Positions 32,291 through 43,900 of a stretch of DNA of 64,000 bases are shown piece by piece. Within the stretch, counting starts at the first letter, position 1; each line of letters opens with the position of its first letter. The DNA lies in the NCBI GenBank assembly GCA_911728435.2, contig OU452205.1, positions 7,694,260-7,758,259 on the forward strand, in the 5' to 3' direction. Below the pieces are notes generated by a model. It was not told the origin of the DNA, made no database searches, and saw only the letters and a program-made list of their open reading frames with translations. Source of the DNA: Apoderus coryli. Its lineage: Eukaryota; Arthropoda; Insecta; Coleoptera; Attelabidae. The translations under genes and the position numbers were made by a program.

Positions 32291-33101
32291 ATACAGGGTG
32301 GCCCATTAGTGTGTGGGCAGAAGATATATCAAGATCTATAAGCTATAGACAAAAAAATCCTTTACAAAACTTTTAGGCACTGAAAAGATGTACAACCCTA
32401 AAATATTTTCAATTATACGGAGTAGTTTATAAACGCGCAGCAGACCAACCCTGTATATTTTAACAAAAATGAATGGCGCTCTAAAAGACAAGAACAATGA
32501 GATAAGGGTTGATAAGCCTAGGTATAGTAGTTTTTAAAATATTTGTAAATAATGCTTAATTTTGACATAAATTTATGGCGTTGTGGTTACTACAGAAACA
32601 AAATACAGACCAATTTTTCATGTCCGATCCATTTGAATGCCCTTCTTTTCTTCGATTTACTGGATTTTTATTGACCTTTAGGCTGTAATTTTTCAGGGTG
32701 GCACATTACCTAAATTGTATTTTTAAGGGAAAATCTTAAAGGGGACACCCTGTATATCTGCATAACTTCGAGAAGTTCCTTTCCCATACTTTTTATTGAT
32801 ATCATATTTCATGAGCTTAAGGGTAACCGTTTTTGTATAAAAAATTATTGGAACAAAAAAAAAATAAAAGTTGCAATTTTTTGTCATTTTATTTTTTTTT
32901 TCTATTTAAAAACTAAAAAGTTAAATTACAGTTTTGTTTTAAGAGTTTCCAAATAGACGCTCTTAAAAAATAAAAATAAAATGGTTTTAAGACATTTTTG
33001 GACAATTTAACTTTAAATAGAATAAAATATAAGCTTAAATTAAATGCAAAATTACCTATCTTAAACTAAACTATAAACAATCTAAGTGTTAGAAAATTTA
33101 T
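32291..33101. other. Non-coding, several CAGGGTG-type termini
   Basis: TACAGGGTGGCCCATTAG (32292), TTTCAGGGTGGCACATTA (32692) and GGACACCCTGTATA (32742) suggest overlapping remains of mariner-type MITEs. No ORF of interest. Confidence 0.4.
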
Positions 33102-33332
33102 TTTAGCAAATGCTCAAAATGCCGACCACCTTGTTCGCGGCACTTCTGCAGTCTTAAAATAAATGAATTTTTAGCTCGTTGGAGCAGTTGGGAGTAATGG
33201 ATGCAAAAGCATTTCGAATTCTAATTTTCATGTCTTCTATGGTGGTTGGTGGCTCACGGTAAACTATTGCTTTAATATACTCCCCATAGAATTTGTGGTT
33301 CCTCTACGTCCTATCCATCTTCCAGTGAAATT
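33102..33332 (-). pseudogene. Mariner-like transposase C-terminal fragment
   Basis: On minus: REPPTTIEDMKIRIRNAF, then after a frame change LQKCREQGGRHFEHLLK and a stop. This is the C-terminal end of the same insect mariner-like group seen at 41330-41950. Catalytic residues are absent. Confidence 0.6.
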
Positions 33333-34057
33333 TTTGTTTAGCCAATTTTTATTCTATTTAAAGTTAAATTAGTTAAATAGTTCTGACTATAACCATGCGT
33401 TGGTTTTAGTCAATAAAGATTTCGGTCAACTACATAGATTGTTACGTCAACATAATCTGAAATTTAATCCAATAAAATCTTGTGATCTTTTGTTTTACAA
33501 TCGGAATATCTTTGATAGTCTGCAAATTAATTTTTAAATAAATATAAACGGTGAGCTCGAAAACTTCCCTCCCAACATATTTACTCTACTACTACTCTAC
33601 TTGGAACGTCCCCTATGAAATATCTCCTCGATTAGCGGAATAATTAGTAAAAATGATACTGGTATTTTGCTCCTTTTTCCCTTCCGTATAAAATAGTTTT
33701 AGACAGCAAAGAAAACGTATTATACATATATAATACTGTGCAATCAAAGATTAATGTACATTAATCTTTGGTGCAAGTGTTGTATTGTTTTTGGAGCTTA
33801 AGCAGAATGTCCGTGGAGCTAGACTTTGCCTCTAGTAACAGTGGTTCTTTTCATTGTACTTTGTTGTATATATTTCTTATATGAAATAAAGACGATTTAT
33901 TTCTCCATATTTATTGATTATTCCTTAATTTTAATGAAATTATAGTTTGATTTAATTATTAAATGGTAAATTATTAATAAAATAAGGTTTACACCATGAT
34001 TTTATATATTATATTTTTAATATTTTATTAAAATACATAAAAACGATTGTATCAAAT
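33333..34057. other. Mostly non-coding; possible short reverse-transcriptase relic
   Basis: 33390-33490 reads LNHALVLVNKDF and LLRQHNLKFNP on plus, faintly like non-LTR reverse transcriptase. Too short to assign. 33745-33770 contains a small palindrome (AAAGATTAATGTACATTAATCTTT). Confidence 0.3.
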
Positions 34058-36899
34058 TTATCTAGTACTGTTATCTTTTTGATTCACTCTAAAAATACCA
34101 AAATTTGCGAGGCTTAGACCAACACCCCTCTTCAGAAATGTGTTGAACAACTTACTGTCAGTTCCATTATCTGAAAAAATCAAAAGATGAAATGAATACT
34201 TATTGACTATATGTTTGGAATTGTAGTTGTATTGAGATCTTTTGTCATACTGAAATTTACTTATATATGATGTTTATTAACTCTTCTAAAGATGCGCACA
34301 AGCTAGTTAGCGGAAAACGGTCACAAATAAATCTAGAATCTGTCAGGATAATTGAAACTTGAAACAATTGTGCTGTTCTCCAGAATTTGATAATGAAATT
34401 AGATTTATTAAGTATATTAGTACTGTACGTTTTTCGAATAATGAAAACTGCTTGTCAGCCTTGGCATAATATGTTATCCGATTAGTTTTCTGATATAAAA
34501 TATTCAAAAATATATATTTTTCAATGAAACAACGTTAGCTCTACAAAATATTCGTACATGTATTCAATTTTTAGATATTCTGTCAGACATGTAATCATGT
34601 AAAATATACAAATCGAATTGTCAATTTCCAATTAACCTCCTATAACCTCAGATTCATATAATAAAATTCTCAACACCACACCTAATGAAGTGGCAAAAAT
34701 ATTTTTAAGAATTTTTCAACAAATATTTAGTTTCGTAATGATAAATAAGAAAAAGCAAAAAACCCACAACATCACTGTGGTAAAATATTATTGTATAACC
34801 ATAGTAATGATAGCCAATTAGAAGAATCCTGTTTTTATGTAGACATTTTTTTACCCACAAAATTATCCACTAGTCTTGCCAATGTTATTTCCCCTTTTTA
34901 GCTGTACATATATTTGTACCTGCTCAAACCTTCTTCGACATAATGGAATGTTTTTTGTAACCAATGTCACTGATGATGAGACTTGATAGCCTCGTCTGAC
35001 GGAATACCAATAAATTGAATACATGTACGAATATTTTGTGGAGCTGACATTGTTTAATTTAAAAATATAAATTCACCGCTCCTCTCCGAAAACGAATTAG
35101 TTTAGAAAATATTCAAAAATACTTGCTTCCAATAAAGGTTATAAAATAAATAATCGAAAAGTTGGTAAAACCCAAAAATTCACTTTTAATTGAATTCAAT
35201 ATAAAAAACGGTTTAACCTAAAAACTAAAACTATTTTTAGAAATTTATTTTTTAATAATAATTGGTGGTGCGATTGGGTGAAAAAAACCATGTGGAGCAT
35301 TTAATTTGATGATGTTTTTGGAAAAGTCTATGTGTGCCAGGCTTCAAAATTACTGGAGTTTTTTGTGTCTAGTGATGTAAAGAAATTATGTTCTAAATGG
35401 AATGGAAAAAATCATATTTCCTAAACGAAGATTAATTATAATAAAATAGATATACTTTAAAACTCAGATTTCTAAATAATGCTGGCCATTGTCGTACCGA
35501 ACTAATTTTTAAAATTTAATATTTTGTTTCAAACTTAACATAACTAAATGTGGAAGTTAACCATTTTTTGTTCTTATTTGTTAGACCCAGAATAGATTTG
35601 GATTAGTAACATTAATTACAAGAATTAGTTTTCCAATGAGTTGCTCTCATTGTGTGAAGTGGTACTTTTTTAAGGCTATGTTGGTAGTCACAATAATCGA
35701 TTTATTTGTATCTCTCAGTTGCTATCTAGATTTAGAGTTCAAGTAAAACTGTTTTATTGCTACAAATAATGTATATACTTTAGTATATTGTGCAACGAAC
35801 ATAAAATGACGTATATGGAAATTTCGTGTGAGTTTCACACTATACTTTTTCTACGACTGCTTTAATATTCAAAATGCTTCAATACTTTTAAATAAATTAG
35901 ACATCATAATTTTCAGGAAAATATTTGTTTTTCAAAACTTACCTATACCCGCCCTGTTGGCATAAGTTTATATACGATTAGTTAAAAGTATTAAATTGAC
36001 TATATTCACCATCACTGTTTTTAATTATATAAATAGCTTTGAAACATTTGAAATTAGCAAAATAATTTAAACTGGTTTGTTTGTATTGTCGGCGTTGCTA
36101 TGATGATTTTTCATAACCGACCCTACTTTTGTCATTACCAGGAAATTTACCCGTGCGTTCTTAAATATTTCCCACTAGTTGTTGGGCAAATGAAAAACAG
36201 CATTACAATGAACTACATTTTCCAATTATGATTGAACATGAAAAATAAAGGCATTTAAAGACATTTATTTGTAGAAAAATACATACACAGATCAAATGCA
36301 TAAAAAAAATAAGTTTGCAAAAACATTTTAAGGTATATTTCCTTAACCATTTCTGCAGTGAAGAAATAGAATAGAGTTTCAAATGTTGGTGCTAAACAAA
36401 ATTGAAATCTAATTTGTAACTTTGCGTTTATTCGAGATTTTACTTGTTTATGGTTTTGTTTGTTATAAGTGAGAATTACCTTCTAGAGCGTATCTTATTT
36501 CGAAAATGACTATTAGCTAACCTCAAATGAAAAAATTATAACAGAAATGTATATATATAAATGTCATTTGATCGAGTCATAATGATAACTTTAATTGGAT
36601 TAAATTTTAAATTTACAAACATAAATCAATGTTGAATCCAAACCAAATATGACATTATTATATTATAGCATATTAGAAATATAAATAAATAAAATCAGCA
36701 CTAGATTTCTTCAACTCAAATATTAATGTTCTTACCTGGTATTAGGTACGTTATTTATTATTTCCTTACATAAGAATAAAAAGAAAAGATTTATCTCCCT
36801 AAAAATTCTAAAACTTAAAAATGTATACTAACCTTGTTGCATGGTCAAACTTACAGCAGTGCATATTAATATTAAACAAAGCAGGAACTTCAAAGACAT
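34058..36899 (-). CDS. Small secreted protein A, 59 aa, two exons
   Basis: Exon 1 36899-36833 (67 nt, signal peptide MSLKFLLCLILICTAVS, likely cut after residue 17), intron 36832-34171 (GT-AG, phase 1), exon 2 34170-34058 ending TAA. The mature part is about 42 residues with two N-glycosylation sequons (NGT, NST) and the motif GVGLSLANFGIFRVNQ. This matches the end of protein D (GLGFSGLNVDFFNVDQ) position by position at most sites. AATAAA follows the stop at 34029-34024. A TATA-like box lies 62-69 nt upstream of ATG. The 2.66-kb intron holds two mobile elements. Secreted; function unknown. Confidence 0.75.
34528..35056. repeat. Inverted-repeat element, about 60-bp arms
   Basis: 34528-34588 and the complement of 34998-35056 share CTACAAAATATTCGTACATG and TATTCAATTT, with about 410 bp between. 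The inner side of the right arm has CACTGATGATGAGAC...GTCTGACGGAA, a possible decayed hammerhead. This arrangement (inverted terminal blocks near a ribozyme relic) resembles Penelope-type ends. It lies in the intron of gene A. Confidence 0.55.
35845..36279 (-). mobile_element. MITE of the CTTTTTCTAC family, copy M1
   Basis: 435 bp between CTTTTTCTACGACTG (35845) and GTAGAAAAA (36271-36279). Reverse complement aligns along its length with 44619-45075. Outside the left end it keeps GAGTTTCACACTATA, the mirror of the block flanking M3. It lies in the intron of gene A. Confidence 0.8.
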
Positions 36900-36960
36900 T
36901 TTAGTAATTATTTGAACAAAGTTATTTTGTTTATATTCATAATCATGTTAATCACTTCGG

Positions 36961-36968
36961 CTTAAATA
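36961..36968 (-). promoter_or_regulatory. TATA-like box of gene A
   Basis: TATTTAAG on minus, 62-69 nt upstream of the ATG at 36899, consistent with a short 5' UTR. Confidence 0.5.
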
Positions 36969-37375
36969 GCATCTCGCTTACATTGTGTTCAACACGTTTA
37001 AAATAGCTAACAAAAAATACTTATTTAACTTAGGTTTTGTTATCTGTAATTGTTTTTAATAGTACCTATGTGGGTGCAAGTAATGAAGTAATAATAACTT
37101 ATTTTTAATTGGTACTTAAAACTGAATTTTACTACTATACTGTTTATAAACCATTTTGTTTTAAATCTATACAGGTAAATGAGTATTTTGGTATGGTAAT
37201 TTAATATTTAAGTTTAATGTTGTTTTGTACACATTTTATTTTTTATGAATTCAATTTTAGTTTGCATTCAGTGTAAAATAAACGGTACCGTACCATTCCC
37301 AATATAATTATGGCGTGCATCACAGGTAACTATAATGGCATGCCATTATTTTTTTAGATTAGAACGCCATAAAAT

Positions 37376-37985
37376 TCTTTTTCTACGACTGTCTTTAAAT
37401 GCCTTTATTCCAATCATAATTTGAAAATGTAGTACATTGTAATGCTGTTTTTCATTTTTCTTATTTAAATATGCACCGGTAAATTTCCTGATAATGACAA
37501 ACTAGCATCGATTATGAAAAATCACTATAGCAACGCCGACAACACATTCACATTTTAATTATTTGGATAATTTTGAAGATTTCAAAGCTTACCGTAGAAA
37601 AACAGTGATAGTGAATTTACCGGGTGTCCCACCGGGAAGGGATTCGATCGATTATGGAGAAACTACACTGTGGAAGAATTTGAAAATCTGGTGTAGTACT
37701 TAGGTCGACATAACCAATTCGGCTAAAATGTTTTCAAGAATCTAGCACTTCCGGTTATACCGGAAATGGGTATCAACTTCCTTATTTCAAATACGATCCT
37801 ATATAAATTATATTTTTTTGGATTCTCCTTCTAATTCTAAACATATTTCATACATAATATCTTATACCTATCGCCAGCCGTTTTCGAAATATTTGAAATT
37901 TTATGTCAAAAATGACGGACACCAGGTATAGTTTTACACCACCTATCCAATTTAATACTCATCGTATTTAGGCTTACACCAACAG
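37376..37985 (+). mobile_element. MITE copy M2, split by a nested element, right end lost
   Basis: Starts CTTTTTCTACGACTGTCTTT and matches 44619 onward (GTAGTACATTGTAATGCTG, TAGCAACGCCGA, CAGTGATAGTGAA). It then resumes after 37926 with TAGTTTTACACCACCTA as at 44935. The interruption is the 307-bp element at 37620-37926. Confidence 0.75.
37620..37926. mobile_element. 307-bp MITE with CCGGGTGTCC termini, TA duplication
   Basis: Termini CCGGGTGTCCC and the complement of GGACACCAGG (10 of 11 matching) are flanked by TA (37618-37619, 37927-37928). The uninterrupted copy at 44925-44940 shows the empty site. This is the clearest example of the CAGGGTGTCC-type, TA-inserting (mariner-like) elements that litter the window. 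Confidence 0.85.
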
Positions 37986-38955
37986 CAAAAGCATTATTAA
38001 CTATTTATGTCTTCTACAACATTGAAAATTTCGTCATAGGGAATTAGGAGTAAATGTTCCAGACTATAATCGATATACATAACTAGTATTTTACCAATTC
38101 TTTGTTTATAATTTTTACATCATTATTTTTCATCCAATTCCCAAACCTTTTATATTCCTTATCATTGATGTCTTTAGACTACTTTGGGAGACGATTATCC
38201 AAAGCTTTGGCACCATTCACAGCAACTCTATTCGGAATCGACGGAAAATCCATTATTTGATATAGATGTCCGTTTTGACTTTGACAAAGCACAGCAAAGA
38301 ACACTTATTACCGTCGTTTATTTAGCAAACTATATTGGTAAAAAATCTTTCGTGATTTTCATTTTTTAATTTAACTTGGAATTATCTGAAGTAGGACATG
38401 AAATGTTGTATGTACCACGGGAATTACTTGATGTCGATACCCTCGGGCATCTTACAAACCCTCGGGCCACATGCTCGTTAACTGACAATAATATAAAAAT
38501 AGGGACGTACAATTTCTAAACTCTAGTCTAGACGATGGCGAAAACAGCAAGTAAAAATAATTCAGTTGCAAAAACGACTTTATTTATTTGTTACATTTTT
38601 AGTTATAGTATGTTTAGATATTTGAAATTTGGGTAAAAATAACAATTTTGTTTAGTTAAATACATTCTATAACATATTGATAATCCTGTTTGCCCACTAT
38701 GAACCAACGCTCAGTGTACTGAAACAGAAGATGTTAATAGTATATTTTATATTTAACAGAATGGTGAACTACAATACAATAATTGTGGAGAATGCTGCTG
38801 GAAACCCGTATGGTTATTAACGTTTACCATTTAAACCAAATTTTTGTGTGTAGGTACAAGAAAATTGTCTAATTCACACACACTTAAAAGATATTATAAC
38901 GAACTCTGAAAGCGGACAATTTAAAAGTCCCAGTGTTCATTTTGGCTTGTTTGAC
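37986..38955. other. Non-coding stretch, nothing recognised
   Basis: The ORF at 38184-38369 has no family resemblance and no signal peptide. It is upstream of gene A and downstream of a transposase remnant. Confidence 0.4.
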
Positions 38956-38959
38956 AATA

Positions 38960-39760
38960 CCATCATTATTTATTCAACTTGGTCAAGTGTTCGGCGTGCG
39001 TTTGCCCTAAATCATTTCATAAATAAATAACTCTGACTTCAGTACAAGGTTTTGCAGTTATTTGAAGATATTCGCTTCACATTGAACTTGAAGCATAAAG
39101 GCTTTTGCTCGTTGAAGCATAAAGGAGCAAAAGATCCGTAAGAATAGAGGAAAGCGATCCAATTCCAGTTGGAGAGACACGTAATCCACACAATTTACAG
39201 TGAAACATGGCAATATCCATACCAAACATTGGCCAAACACCCTTGTAAAATTTAAGTCGTCCAGGAGTTAAAAGACGGTGATATGCTTTCTCACAAGAGG
39301 TTCAATGAAGAAATATTGCGACATTTCATTGGCGATACCTACTTTATTCACGTCATGATTATTTTAGGTGAAGCATTTTTCCCTCTGGATGCATGAGACA
39401 TCAAACAGATCAATCGCTATTGTAATCACGAAGACACAAGTAAAATGCACTAAAGCCACGACAAATTCCAAAATATACGCTGTGGTGAGTACAGTTTCAT
39501 TATCGGGTCATATTTTTTTGTCCAAAAAGGTTAAAAGAACAGAACATTTTTAACATAACAGTTAGCCAAGGTCTGCAAAGCATTTTTTTTTTCAGGAGAA
39601 TATGCATATCCATTAATGTTCTAAAAGAACTTTTCCTGGACGGACTCCATATCCAAATCCGGCAACATTTCTTGGTGACCAAGGTCTCCCGAGTTATCGG
39701 TTAGTGGTTCTGTTCTTTGAGGATTCCTGGAGAGGAGGGTACACATCAATAGATCGATAA
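38960..39760 (+). pseudogene. Mariner-like transposase pseudogene
   Basis: Scattered over frames: STWSSVRRAFALNHF (N-terminal), YPYQTLAKHPCKI-stop-VVQELKDGDM, GEAFFPLD (position of the first catalytic Asp, changed), IIGSYFF, and PRSPELSVSGSVL near the end. Order and spacing fit a full-length insect mariner-like transposase with several stops and frameshifts. It is not functional. Confidence 0.55.
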
Positions 39761-40009
39761 TAACAAATAGCTTTCACTTGAGCGGCGTAATTTTTAAAAA
39801 TGGAAATGATTCCTAGCGTATAGTCTTGTCATCAGTGACATAAATACATTAATTCATTATTATTGATTGGAATCAGAATTTATGCATTTATATAATCTAA
39901 AAACAGAGTTGCGAAAATAAGATATTATATTGTTATTACACTTTTGTCAAAAAAACTTTTATAATAATTAATTAACATTAAACTAAACATCAGTAACATA
40001 AACTAAATT

Positions 40010-40640
40010 TAAGAATTGCTTGTTACACAAAGCAACAAGACTCTAAGTTATGTCGGAAATCCGCTTCACACTACCATGCTTCCACCAGACGGCCGTTTCG
40101 TCGATCCACGACTCATCAGTGGTGATCGGCAGGCAGTGTGACCCAAATTTCCAACATTTACAAAGAGCTTAAACTAGCACGAGAATTGATTGAGAGAGAG
40201 AGATGTTTTTGGCGTCACCTAGCGTGAACAGGCAATATGCCGGGTGAAAAACAGTTCACAAACGATGGCCGGACAAGAGGTAACAACTCCATTATATCCT
40301 ATTGCCAACACTAGATGCGCCCGAATCCCCTAGCAGGGAGGCTTTATTTAAGAATTGCTTGTTACACAAAGCAACAAGACTCTAAGTTATGTATATAACT
40401 AAGTAACAAGACTCTAAGTTATGTATATAACTAAGTAACTACATAACTTAGAGTCTTGTTGCTTTGTGTAACAAGCAATTCTTAAATAAAGCCTCCCTGC
40501 TAGGGGATTCGGGCGCATCTAGTGTTGGCAATAGGATATAATGGAGTTGTTACCTCTTGTCCGGCCATCGTTTGTGAACTGTGTTTCACCCGGCATATTG
40601 CCTGTTCACGCTAGGTGTCGCCAAAAACATCTCTCTCTCA
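40010..40640 (-). mobile_element. Hammerhead-bearing non-autonomous retroelement, 631 bp, 11-bp target duplication
   Basis: The target duplication TAAACTAAATT flanks it (39999-40009 and 40641-40651). Inside, a 339-bp unit (direct repeat start at 40008 and again at 40347) carries one complete hammerhead. A partial second unit and an inverted partial unit of about 200 bp (40442-40640 against 40193-40395) complete it, with a short tandem TAACTAAGTAACAAGACTC between. Tandem plus inverted partial units with a ribozyme and a variable-length duplication is the layout of Penelope-type or retrozyme-type insertions. No ORF; movement must depend on another element's enzyme. Confidence 0.85.
40067..40140 (-). 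ncRNA. Complete type I hammerhead ribozyme, copy B
   Basis: Read on minus: outer stem I CACACTGCC/GGTAGTGTG (40140-40132 with 40075-40067), internal loops, inner stem I CACCA/TGGTG (40124-40120 with 40087-40083), CTGATGA (40119-40113), stem II GTCG-TGGAT-CGAC (40112-40100), GAAAC (40099-40095), minimal stem III AC-GGCC-GU, and cleavage triplet GTC (40090-40088). Every conserved core residue is present and all helices pair, with one G-U. Self-cleavage is expected just after the GTC. Confidence 0.92.
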
Positions 40641-40981
40641 TAAACTAAATTATTAATTATGAGGAAATTGCATTATTTCGATGTGTTATAAGCTAGGTAT
40701 TTCTTTTCCTTTTTCCTGAGATTTATAAGACCAACTATGGTTTATTTACATTAAGGATTCATCCCTTAGAGATTTTCGCATCAACCTAAATTACATTTTA
40801 ATAAAGTAATGAAATCAAGAAATGTTGTCTAATTAATATAACTTATTTTATTTTTGTTGTATTGAATTTTTCACTAAATTCATAAGAAATAAAAATTGTA
40901 TAAATATACAACCTCAAGAATAACAAATACAAAACATTTCTGTTTTTATTTATAATACTCAGATTCTATCTACCTGAAAAA

Positions 40982-43900
40982 TTAAAATGGTACATCACCC
41001 ATTCTTCGCTTGCTTGGATGTCGTTGCTTGGTAGTCGCTGGAACTGAATAAAACCCTTATAAACAAGGATAAAATATATTATAAACAATAAATAAACATA
41101 ACCAGTAAAAAATTGTTGGTTAGCTTCACTATGACTGTGCATATCAGAACCAACAGTTTTTCCTCAGTCAGTAGATATGCAAAATCGATACGATTGTAGC
41201 AAAGAACGATTATAATATTAAGAAGGCCGTGTAGTAAAAAATATATTATTAATTGCACACATTACACTCGAATCGAAGATTCTATTTACATTTTGAAATA
41301 CTTAAAACGCAAAAGTAATAAAAAAAAAGTTATAACAAATGTTCAAAGTGACGTCCATTTTCATAAACTCAATGTTGAAGTCTATTTTCGTATGATCTCC
41401 AAACATTTCCAAGCATGTTATTGTGCTAAAAGCATCTCATGATTTGCTTCATATTTTCAGCTATAGTGGGTGGAGTACTATAACCTATGTTTGTTACATA
41501 ACCCGATAAGAAAAAATCTAATGGAGTTATGTCAGGTGATCTTGCTGGCCAGTTATAGGGGCCGCCACGGCCGATCCATCGATTAGGAAACTTGCTATTT
41601 AAATAATCGCGAACGGTATACGCTTAAAATGTGCAGGAGCTCCATCCAATTGTAACGCTAATTTTTGCCTGACTTTATCCAAAATTAACCAAAAATCATG
41701 TTTTAAAAATCGTAAGGATTTATCTCAATTTAAATGACCGTCAAAGAAATATGGTCCAATCCTGATATCTCTGACGATAGCACCAAAAACGTTAACACTC
41801 CACACTCAGTACGAAACTGATGTTTATTATTCTCGGTATCGTAGTAATGCAAATTTGCAAGCACTTTGATATCAGGGAATTTCTGGGGATATACTCTGGA
41901 TGCTAATAGACAATTTGAAAAACATTCACCAATTGTTAATATCATGTCAACATATTTTCCGCGGATTACAATCTTTTAAATATTAAAAATAAAAAACTTG
42001 TTTTAAAAATATACTGTCCTAAATTGTGAAACTATGTAAATGTGGCACAATTTGACATAAACGAATTATTTTGCACTACACGACCTTCTTAATTTAATAT
42101 AATCGTTGTTTGGGACAATACGTAAAAGTAGCATAGCAAGTAAATTTGTATTTGTACATATTTTTCTAAAAAATATTGTTATTAAAGCAATAACTTTTAG
42201 GGTATTTCTTGAACCGTTAGAATGTTGGCTTTTTAATAGTGAGAGAATATACAGGGTGTGGCATTTGAAAAAAACAAGATTTTTATGGGTTTGCAAAATA
42301 TCATCACCCTGTCTAATCGGTAGCTTTTCGAACCAATATGTAATGGATTATTTTACTACAGGATGTTGTACATCTAATGAAATGCGTACTATTTGCAAAA
42401 CGCATTGGCGTAACTATAAAAAACAGCTTATAATGGGCCATGCTTTTTGCCTTATAAAAATAATATCTAGTTAACTATGCATTTTAGAGCAAACATACCT
42501 TATATTAAAATCATTTAATTAGATGTCTGAATCGAAAGCAAAAATAATATATATGGTGCTCCATTTAAAAAAAGTTTGATATGCTACGGGATAATGTTAC
42601 ACCCTATACAAATAACACTTATTTTAGAATGTAGTCCTAATAGGTCTACAAAATCACACGTTGAAAGAATTTTGAAAATCTGCATAGTTTTGCCACAGTA
42701 GACCGTCCCGTGTAGGGTGACTCACCCTGTATAACTAAAAACATATTTATAAATAGAAATCTGCCAGATAAAAAAAGATTTTTTTTTTTTTTTTTTTAAG
42801 GGTCCGTGCGACTTAAGTCCCCGGTTTCACTGCAGCCTCATGGGCTTATTGTGAAAAATCCCCGTATATTATGCCACCCAATCCAGCAGCCCTGTACCCT
42901 CCACTAACTTGTGGAGTTCAGTTATGTGTTGGGTGTCAATATCTGCTGGCGCAATCAGCGAATGCCCAAAAATAGCGTGTCGTCTTCGTTGTAGAACTAC
43001 ACACTCACATATTACATGGTAAGCTGTTTCAACTGCCCCATTACACAATTTGCATTGCAGGTCCCCATTGTACAGCCCCATCCTATTTAGGTGGTCTCTC
43101 AGAGCGCAATGCCCAGTAAGGAGTCCCATAGTTATTCGCATTTGACTCCTGCTTAATGATAGCAGTTTTTCAGTGCGTTTTGTTGCGGCACCAGGTATAA
43201 ACCTCTTCCCATGCTCCTGCTTGGGTTTAACAAAGATAGGCAGGCATTGGTAAAAATACCTATATGTGATCACTCTGAACATATGTGATCACTCACTCAA
43301 TATATTATTCCATTATTACTTAATCACATAGTAGCGATGATTTTTCCACCAGAAGTTTAGTAAAGCGTTTCTAAATTTTTATTATTACATCGGACATAAT
43401 TAACATGTATGTATTATATAATAGGCAAAAAACAGATACTACCATGACGCACAGGACCCATCACATGGCCTCCTAATCCAACAAGATTGGCACCAGCGAA
43501 TCCCCCACTTGCTTGTGCAGCACCATGATGTACAGTTCCTCCAACGTATGACCCAGAGATACCGGGGTCGGTCGCTAAATAACAGAAATACAATTTATAA
43601 TGATATATCTGTTGAACTTGTCGATTTTCTAAAATACTGGTTAGGGATGCAGAAAATAATTACTAATTTAAAGCAGTATTTGTCAACTTCTAGTTAACTA
43701 GTAGCATTCTAATAATTACACAGGATGTTCAAAGATATAAGTCAGTGAGCATTTATGTGGCAAAAGACATTATAGCCACGCCACATAGATTAAAGGATTC
43801 CTCAAGTTTTGTGTCATCTGTATATTATTGAGTTTTCGCTTAATTTTAAATTTATTAATGTTCAAAATGTATTTTGCTCTACCAATTGCAAATTATTCTA

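Noticed and set aside
38184..38369. 61-codon ORF upstream of gene A
   Set aside because: No signal peptide, no homologous partner in the cluster, no splice-site support.
42066..42474. ORFs of 76 and 122 codons on both strands
   Set aside because: They lie in intron 3 of gene B around a CAGGGTGTG terminus; no domain, signal peptide or splice support.
42768..43240. Target duplication for the short RNase H element copy
   Set aside because: AAAGAT occurs near both ends but not directly adjacent, so it was not accepted.
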